A stretch of DNA of 64,000 nt from Endobugula sp965225895. Its GTDB lineage: Bacteria; Pseudomonadota; Gammaproteobacteria; Pseudomonadales; Cellvibrionaceae. A program made the position numbers and the translations under genes. Below, one piece after another: positions 58,873 through 64,000 of the stretch. Numbering within the stretch: position 1 is the stretch's first letter; every line of letters begins with the position of its first letter. Location of the stretch: the NCBI GenBank assembly GCA_965225895.1, contig CBDDBR010000011.1, positions 620,001 to 684,000 on the forward strand, written 5' to 3'. The notes beneath the pieces are model-generated. The model worked only from the letters and a program-made list of their open reading frames with translations. It was not told the origin of the DNA and searched no databases.

Positions 58873-59448
58873 ATGAGTTACTTGGCGCACAGTGATATGT
58901 CTTTTCAAACCTATGTGAAACCACCTATGGCGAGTAATGATGATGTAAAAGCGATTAAAGCAACGGCGTTACGTTATTTGGCTCGTCGTGAATATTCTCG
59001 ATTAGAATTGTTTCGCAAACTGTCTCAAAAGTATGCATCAGGCGATACTATACAAAATGTGCTCACACAGCTAAAAGAGCAGGGTTACCAGAGCGATGAT
59101 CGTTTTACAGAGATGTTTATTCGTTCAAAAGTACGCGCGGGTAATGGCCCATTTAAGATTAAAATAGAACTGCGCGAAAAAGGTATTTGTGAAAGTACTG
59201 TATTATCTGCGTTTGATAAGCAATCTATTGATTGGTTTGCAGTGGCCGAGCAAGTTAAAAACAAGCGTTTTGGTCGTGCTGGTGTAGTAGTGTCTACTGA
59301 TGATGAGTGTCACGGTCATGAATATGACAATAATGAACACGACACCAATACATACCAAAGTGATATGAATTTATTAGCAAAGCAAGTTCGATACTTAAAA
59401 AATAAAGGCTTCTATCAAGAACATATAGAAGAAGTGACCAAAAAATAA
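58873..59448 (+). CDS. recX: RecA regulator RecX
   Basis: A 191-residue all-helical RecX protein that inhibits RecA filaments. Three helical repeats are visible (ALRYLARREYSRLELFRKL, LKEQGYQSDDRFTEMFIRSKV, GPFKIKIELREKGI). It is longer than E. coli RecX because of a His/Asp/Asn-rich insertion (about residues 141-165). ATG 58873 has GGAG eight bases before it. 43 bp after recA, so SOS-coregulated by readthrough. Confidence 0.9.
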   Translation: MSYLAHSDMSFQTYVKPPMASNDDVKAIKATALRYLARREYSRLELFRKLSQKYASGDTIQNVLTQLKEQGYQSDDRFTEMFIRSKVRAGNGPFKIKIELREKGICESTVLSAFDKQSIDWFAVAEQVKNKRFGRAGVVVSTDDECHGHEYDNNEHDTNTYQSDMNLLAKQVRYLKNKGFYQEHIEEVTKK

Positions 59449-59478
59449 ATGATTTTTAGTCCCAGCCAATACCTTGTT

Positions 59479-59506
59479 GACTTTACTGACGCCGCACAGT
59501 AAAGTC
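59479..59506. repeat. Perfect inverted repeat before the cobalamin riboswitch
   Basis: GACTTTACTG pairs with CAGTAAAGTC across 8 nt. It may be a recX terminator. It also overlaps a candidate promoter (TTGACT at 59477-59482, TAAAGT at 59500-59505), so it could be an operator. Confidence 0.5.
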
Positions 59507-59511
59507 GCGCC

Positions 59512-59692
59512 CATGTAACAGGTGCCTACAACTGTAGAGTCTATAGGATTTCAACAGAGGTGTAGGGTAAACGGGAAGTATGGTGAAAAACCAACGCTGC
59601 CCCCGCAACGGTAAATCAATAGCATGATGTATTGATAAGCCCGATACCGGCCTTTTGCTAATAACGATGGAGCGGAGGGCTACCATCCAAGG
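59512..59692 (+). promoter_or_regulatory. Cobalamin riboswitch
   Basis: Core elements appear in order: ACAGGTGCCTACAACTG, GGGTAAACGGGAAG, TGGTGAAAAACCAACGCTG, CCCCCGCAACGGTAA, and AAGCCCGATACCGGCC. These are the conserved segments of the B12 element, which binds adenosylcobalamin and usually represses downstream expression. It lies upstream of btuB with about 147 nt between its end and the ATG. Confidence 0.93.
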
Positions 59693-59838
59693 CATCTTTT
59701 TATTATTATCTAAATAAGATCGCAGTTAACGATATGTATATTCGTATTATGTGAATAATACCTATAGCATGCGTTTTACTTTCCTTGTTTCCTCCCTCAA
59801 TCGCCTACTTACTTTATTTATTAAGGCTATTGAGACTT

Positions 59839-61683
59839 ATGAAAAAAATATTTACATTACCACTTCTTACATTGGCAATTGCTGCACAAGCATCTGCCCA
59901 AACAACTAATCAGACACCTACAAATACCACAAGCCAAGATGAGCTAAATACAGTTGTTGTTACTGGTGGACGAACAGGCTTAGTTACAACAAGTAGTCCG
60001 TCTTCATATGTGTTTACTCAGCAGGATATTGATGCCGCATCAGTACCAGATGTAGTTACACTGTTATCACGAGTGCCTGGTGTGTCAATGGATCACAGTG
60101 GTGGTCGAGGCTCAAATGTTAGTTTAAGAATTCGAGGTTCTGAATCAGACCATGTATTAGTACTTATCGATGGTGTAAGAACGGCAGGTGCAACGAACGG
60201 TACTACGGCATTACAAAATATTCCATTGTCTCAAATAGAGCGCATAGAAGTAATTAAAGGTCCAAAATCTGGAATTTATGGTGCAGATGCGTTAGGTGGT
60301 GTTGTACAAATTTTTACTAAAAAAGGTAAAAATTATGATAACGCTTATGTAGAAGTGGGTGCGGGTTCTCACTCATCGGGTTCGTTAGCTGCAGGCTTTA
60401 ATGCAGGTAAAGATAATATTTATTATGGTGTTAATGTTAATAAATATGAAACTGATGGTATTAGTCGCCAGTTTAATACAACAGGCGACAACGCAGATGT
60501 TGATGGTTATGATGAAAAAAGCATTTCATTTAATATTGGGCGTGATGCTTTAACAGGCCTTAATACTGATTTCTCATACTTGCGTACAGAAGCTGATGTT
60601 GATGTTGATCTTTTTAATGGTACATTAACTGATCATACCGAGTCAGAGACAGACACAGTGAGCTTTTCTTCTGACTATAAGCTAAATTCCCAGCTCGAAT
60701 TAAATATAGATTTAGGTTATTTTAAGGATAATCGAGAAACTTTTGCTGCATCACCCTCAATATTTGAAACAGAACGTAATAGTGTTACAGCTTTCTTGAA
60801 ATATGATTTCTCAGAAGGGCAGTCACTTATTTTTGGTTCTGATTACTATGATGATCAGGTGACAAGTACTAGTAACTTTAGTGTCGGTGAACGTGCTAAC
60901 GAAGGCTATTTTACTGAATATGCATTAAAAAATCAGTTGGTGAGTGTGCAGCTTTCCTATAGGCAGGATAGAAATGAGCGTTATGGTGAAAATGACTCAG
61001 GTAGTATATATGTTGCGAAACCTTTACCAGAAAACCAACAGTTATTTTTTTCTTATGGCCGTGCATTTAAAGCGCCAACATTTAATGATTCAGTACTTGT
61101 AGCTCCAGAATTTGCCTATTTTGGAAATCTTGATATTGAACCTGAAAAGTCTAGATCGGTAGAAATAGGTTATTCGAAACAGTGGGCTAATACGGCGTTT
61201 GATTTGTCAGTGTATAAAACTGAAATGATCAACTTAATTCAATTAACACCTACGTTTAGTACTGTTGAAAATGTCGGCGAAGCTGAATTATTTGGTGGTG
61301 AATTAGCTGTAACACGCAAAACAAAAACAATTGATTACGGTGCATCACTTTCATATGTAGATGCAAAAAATAAAATCACAAATGAACGCCTTACCCGACG
61401 TCCTAGAGCAATCTTTAATAGTTTTGTTACTGCTCGCGTGAGTGATGATTTATCTTTGTCTGGTGCATGGCGTGCTGAAGATACAAGAAACCAAACAGCC
61501 ACAACTACCACGGCAGGTTTTGGGTTAATTGATTTAGGTCTTGATTATAATATAAGTCAATCAAGTCAATTAAGCATTGATATTAATAACCTTTTTGATA
61601 AAGAATACTTTTTAATAAGTAACTTTTCTACATTTAGTACAGAAGGTCGTACATTTGATTTATCATACAAATATACGTTCTAA
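59839..61683 (+). CDS. btuB: TonB-dependent cobalamin receptor BtuB
   Basis: A 614-residue outer-membrane receptor. Signal peptide KKIFTLPLLTLAIAAQASAQ, TonB box region LNTVVVTGG, plug domain (LSRVPGVSMDHSGGRGSNVS, IRGSESDHVLVLIDGV, GADALGGVVQIFTK), then a 22-strand barrel ending in an aromatic residue (KYTF). The riboswitch directly upstream fixes the ligand as a corrinoid. ATG 59839 gives a proper signal peptide. Confidence 0.95.
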   Translation: MKKIFTLPLLTLAIAAQASAQTTNQTPTNTTSQDELNTVVVTGGRTGLVTTSSPSSYVFTQQDIDAASVPDVVTLLSRVPGVSMDHSGGRGSNVSLRIRGSESDHVLVLIDGVRTAGATNGTTALQNIPLSQIERIEVIKGPKSGIYGADALGGVVQIFTKKGKNYDNAYVEVGAGSHSSGSLAAGFNAGKDNIYYGVNVNKYETDGISRQFNTTGDNADVDGYDEKSISFNIGRDALTGLNTDFSYLRTEADVDVDLFNGTLTDHTESETDTVSFSSDYKLNSQLELNIDLGYFKDNRETFAASPSIFETERNSVTAFLKYDFSEGQSLIFGSDYYDDQVTSTSNFSVGERANEGYFTEYALKNQLVSVQLSYRQDRNERYGENDSGSIYVAKPLPENQQLFFSYGRAFKAPTFNDSVLVAPEFAYFGNLDIEPEKSRSVEIGYSKQWANTAFDLSVYKTEMINLIQLTPTFSTVENVGEAELFGGELAVTRKTKTIDYGASLSYVDAKNKITNERLTRRPRAIFNSFVTARVSDDLSLSGAWRAEDTRNQTATTTTAGFGLIDLGLDYNISQSSQLSIDINNLFDKEYFLISNFSTFSTEGRTFDLSYKYTF

Positions 61684-61698
61684 TTTCGGGTAAATCTC

Positions 61699-62298
61699 AT
61701 GGACAAAAACCAAAAACATAAAGCTTCTATGGAAAAACAAAAAGCAAAGGTCGATGCGTCTATAGAAGCCGCATCAATTGAGCGTGGTGTTTCCATTTTG
61801 TTAACGGGTAACGGTAAAGGCAAGTCGAGCTCTGCTTTTGGTATGGTGATGCGTGCTTTGGGCTATGGTCAAAAAGTAGGTGTTGTGCAATTTATCAAGG
61901 GCGCACAGTTATCGGGTGAGGAGCTATATGTTCGCGAGCATTGTCCACAGGTACACTTTTATCAAATGGGTACGGGGTTTACATGGAATACGCAAGATCG
62001 TGATAGCGATATTGCTGCTGCAGAAGCAACATGGGCACAAGTAGTGCCTATGTTAGCAGATGCAAGTTACGATCTTGTGGTATTAGATGAGTTAACGTAT
62101 ATGTTAGCGTATAAATATCTTGATGAAGATACCGTGATTAATGCGATTAAAAATAGTCCCATTGAGCAAAGTATTGTCGTTACAGGGCGTGGAGGTGGTT
62201 CCGCGTTACAAGATATTATGGATACTGTATCTGAAGTAAAAGATATTAAACATGCTTACAAAGAAGGTATAAAGGCTCGAAAAGGTGTCGATTATTAA
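61699..62298 (+). CDS. cobO: Corrinoid adenosyltransferase CobO (CobA/BtuR)
   Basis: A 199-residue P-loop enzyme that adenosylates reduced corrinoids. LLTGNGKGKSSSAFGMVMRA is the ATP-binding signature, with GVVQFIKG and LVVLDELTYML. 15 bp after btuB. The stop overlaps the cbiZ frame by 14 nt. Confidence 0.95.
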   Translation: MDKNQKHKASMEKQKAKVDASIEAASIERGVSILLTGNGKGKSSSAFGMVMRALGYGQKVGVVQFIKGAQLSGEELYVREHCPQVHFYQMGTGFTWNTQDRDSDIAAAEATWAQVVPMLADASYDLVVLDELTYMLAYKYLDEDTVINAIKNSPIEQSIVVTGRGGGSALQDIMDTVSEVKDIKHAYKEGIKARKGVDY

Positions 62299-63292
62299 TT
62301 CTGTGTTAACTCATAGTGAAAACCATAGTACAAATTATAGTGTAAATAATCGTACTGCTACTAAAAAAGCCTCTGACAATGCATTGTCAGAGGCTTTTCT
62401 ATGGTCGGCACACCAACCGTTGCTTGACCAAGATCAGCACGACTTATTTATGCCAGGCTTTATTGCGATACCACCTATGGCTTTATTTGCAGGGTGTGAG
62501 GGTTATATTTCTTCACAATCTGTGGATCTTCAGTTTTCGTCACCGTTTCAAATACTTAGTTCTTCAGTATTGAATGGTGGCTATACATTGAGTCAGCGTT
62601 ACGTAAATTTACGTGTGGGGGCTGAGTGCATTGTGGGTAATACCACACCCAAGCAGGTTTTTCGACAATACCTGAATGATTGCACATTATTACATACGGT
62701 TTCATCTAACGAAGAGACGCTAGTGGGAATGATGACCGCAGCATCCATGAAATCGTGTCGAGTCATTTCTCATACCATTACTGATGACGATAATAACGAA
62801 GCGAGCCTTTTTGTTATGGTGACATCGGGTATTGGTAATTTACGTGCAGCGGGTGATGAAGCGGAATACCGTTATTTATATTCTGCAGTACATGATGATG
62901 TGTTAGCAGAAGATACCTCTAATAATGCCATGCCCAGTGATATTGGCACCATTAATATTTTTGTTGCTTGCAGCAAAATGCTATCGCCTGCGGCACAGGC
63001 CGAAGCGATCATGTTAGTCACAGAAGCAAAAGTTTTAGCTTTATCATTATTACAGTTAACCAGTCCTCAGTCGTCTCAATTAGCCACAGGTACGGGCACC
63101 GATGCAGTGGCAATTGCCTGTCCTCATTCTAATCGGGCTACTTCAGAGCCAACGAGCAAAAATAAACGATCAGTGATTGATTTTGTTGGTAAGCACACTG
63201 TCTTAGGCGAACATTTAGGGCGTATGGTGACCACCGCGGTACAAGATTCTGTACGCCAATACATGTTACATCGAGTTTCCACATCACCATGA
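62285..63292 (+). CDS. cbiZ: Adenosylcobinamide amidohydrolase CbiZ
   Basis: A 335-residue protein. VTSGIGNLRAAGD and GTGTDAVAIACP then FVGKHTVLGEHLGRMV mark the CbiZ family, which cleaves the lower-ligand nucleotide loop side chain to yield adenosylcobyric acid. Starts at GTG, overlapping cobO. The product feeds cobQ/cobD-type steps, so the operon can remodel imported corrinoids. N-terminal 40 residues are low-complexity. Confidence 0.9.
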   Translation: MSIINSVLTHSENHSTNYSVNNRTATKKASDNALSEAFLWSAHQPLLDQDQHDLFMPGFIAIPPMALFAGCEGYISSQSVDLQFSSPFQILSSSVLNGGYTLSQRYVNLRVGAECIVGNTTPKQVFRQYLNDCTLLHTVSSNEETLVGMMTAASMKSCRVISHTITDDDNNEASLFVMVTSGIGNLRAAGDEAEYRYLYSAVHDDVLAEDTSNNAMPSDIGTINIFVACSKMLSPAAQAEAIMLVTEAKVLALSLLQLTSPQSSQLATGTGTDAVAIACPHSNRATSEPTSKNKRSVIDFVGKHTVLGEHLGRMVTTAVQDSVRQYMLHRVSTSP

Positions 63293-64000
63293 ATAGACAT
63301 ACCTTGATGGTACAGGGGACGACATCGGATGCAGGCAAGAGTATTTTGGTTGCGGGTATTTGTCGGGTGCTGTATCGACGAGGCATTAGCGTAGCGCCGT
63401 TTAAACCACAAAATATGGCGCTAAATAGTGCGGTAACAATGGATGGTGGTGAAATAGGCCGAGCACAAGCCGTGCAGGCGCAAGCCTGTGGTTTAGCAGC
63501 GCATACCGATATGAATCCCATATTATTAAAACCTTCTTCCGATACTGGTGCACAAGTTATTGTGCAAGGTAAAGCGTTACATAATATGGAAGCCACGCAT
63601 TTTCACGATTATAAAGCGGTAGCCATGAACGCGGTGTTAGATTCTTATCAACGCTTACGTTCGCAATACGATGTGATTATTGTTGAAGGTGCGGGCAGTC
63701 CTGCAGAAATTAATTTACGCGAAAATGACATTGCCAATATGGGCTTTGCTGAAGCCGTTGATTGCTCGGTAATTATTGTGGCTGACATTGATCGTGGGGG
63801 CGTATTTGCGCATCTGGTGGGCACCCTTGATTTGTTATCAGAATCAGAGCAACAACGAGTGACTGGTTTTGTGATTAATCGTTTTCGTGGTGATATTGCA
63901 TTATTGCAGTCGGGTCTTGATTGGCTAGAAGATAAAACCCATCGCCCTGTGTTGGGAGTGGTTCCGTATCTAATGAATTTTTACTTGGATGCAGAAGACG
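63289..64000 (+). CDS. cobQ: Cobyric acid synthase CobQ (3' end cut by window)
   Basis: The first 237 codons of CobQ/CbiP, which amidates adenosylcobyrinic acid a,c-diamide. The N-terminal VQGTTSDAGKSILVAGICR P-loop, PFKPQNMALNS, GRAQAVQAQA, IVEGAGSPAEINL and VADIDRGGVFAHLVGTL are diagnostic. ATG overlaps the cbiZ stop (ATGA). The glutaminase domain lies beyond the window. Confidence 0.95.
   Translation, partial: MNRHTLMVQGTTSDAGKSILVAGICRVLYRRGISVAPFKPQNMALNSAVTMDGGEIGRAQAVQAQACGLAAHTDMNPILLKPSSDTGAQVIVQGKALHNMEATHFHDYKAVAMNAVLDSYQRLRSQYDVIIVEGAGSPAEINLRENDIANMGFAEAVDCSVIIVADIDRGGVFAHLVGTLDLLSESEQQRVTGFVINRFRGDIALLQSGLDWLEDKTHRPVLGVVPYLMNFYLDAED

Overview
The window is chromosomal DNA of a low-to-medium GC gammaproteobacterium, probably a marine relative of the Pseudomonas / Cellvibrio / Oceanospirillum group. 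The evidence is conserved gene order as I remember it from Pseudomonas: purN-purM-DUF2066-hda followed by DUF2069-wrbA-arsC-like; a lytic transglycosylase beside proS; and fmdB-aspS ... ruvCAB-ybgC-tolQRAB-pal-ybgF-queE-queC-tRNA-Lys. Nearly all genes are intact and densely packed. I do not name a genus.

Layout. 1-8.4 kb: a Sel1-repeat protein cut by the window edge, tsaB-uppP, aminopeptidase, trpS, a methylthioadenosine-salvage pair (mtnA plus a FucA-like aldolase), and an AphA-like PadR regulator with two palindromic operators facing a small membrane-protein operon. 8.5-20.2 kb: alaA, msrB, tRNA-Glu and tRNA-Gly, an NADH dehydrogenase fused to a cyclic-nucleotide-binding domain, a cytochrome P460, slyD, purMN and DUF2066-hda. 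20.2-25.5 kb: an accessory island between hda and DUF2069, described below. 25.6-45.3 kb: DUF2069, wrbA, ArsC-like, a CheY/CheC pair, TauE permease, proS, a second P460 facing a MarR/OhrR-like gene, HU, fmdB-aspS, then a block of transporters, a patatin, and YceI/cytochrome b561 where Pseudomonas has yebC. 45.3-57.7 kb: ruvCAB, ybgC, the Tol-Pal envelope operon, queuosine genes queE-queC, tRNA-Lys, YbiT and PncC. 57.7-64 kb: LexA-controlled recA-recX, then a cobalamin riboswitch followed by btuB-cobO-cbiZ-cobQ, a corrinoid uptake and remodelling operon cut by the window end.

The most unusual part is 20.2-25.5 kb. It reads as an integron gene-cassette array without an integrase: minus-strand cassette genes (PD-(D/E)XK-like/SEC-C protein, P-loop kinase, frameshifted DUF4238 protein, two-transmembrane protein, and a zinc-ribbon plus 128-residue pair) separated by attC-like sites with GTTAGGTGC, GTTAGCTGC, GTTATGC or GTTATAAG cores. 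Four copies of a roughly 144-bp element with 25-bp terminal inverted repeats all lie inside attC sites. The last copy splits a reconstructable attC and has a 5-bp target duplication. The last 99 bp of the hda locus is repeated 2.77 kb away with three differences, all synonymous, which suggests a swapped gene end. A second, solitary cassette-like unit (a YciI-family gene with attC-like palindrome and GTTATGT direct repeats) interrupts the usual ruvB-ybgC junction. Together these suggest a host that accumulates cassettes at dispersed intergenic sites, and a small inverted-repeat element family that uses attC as a target.
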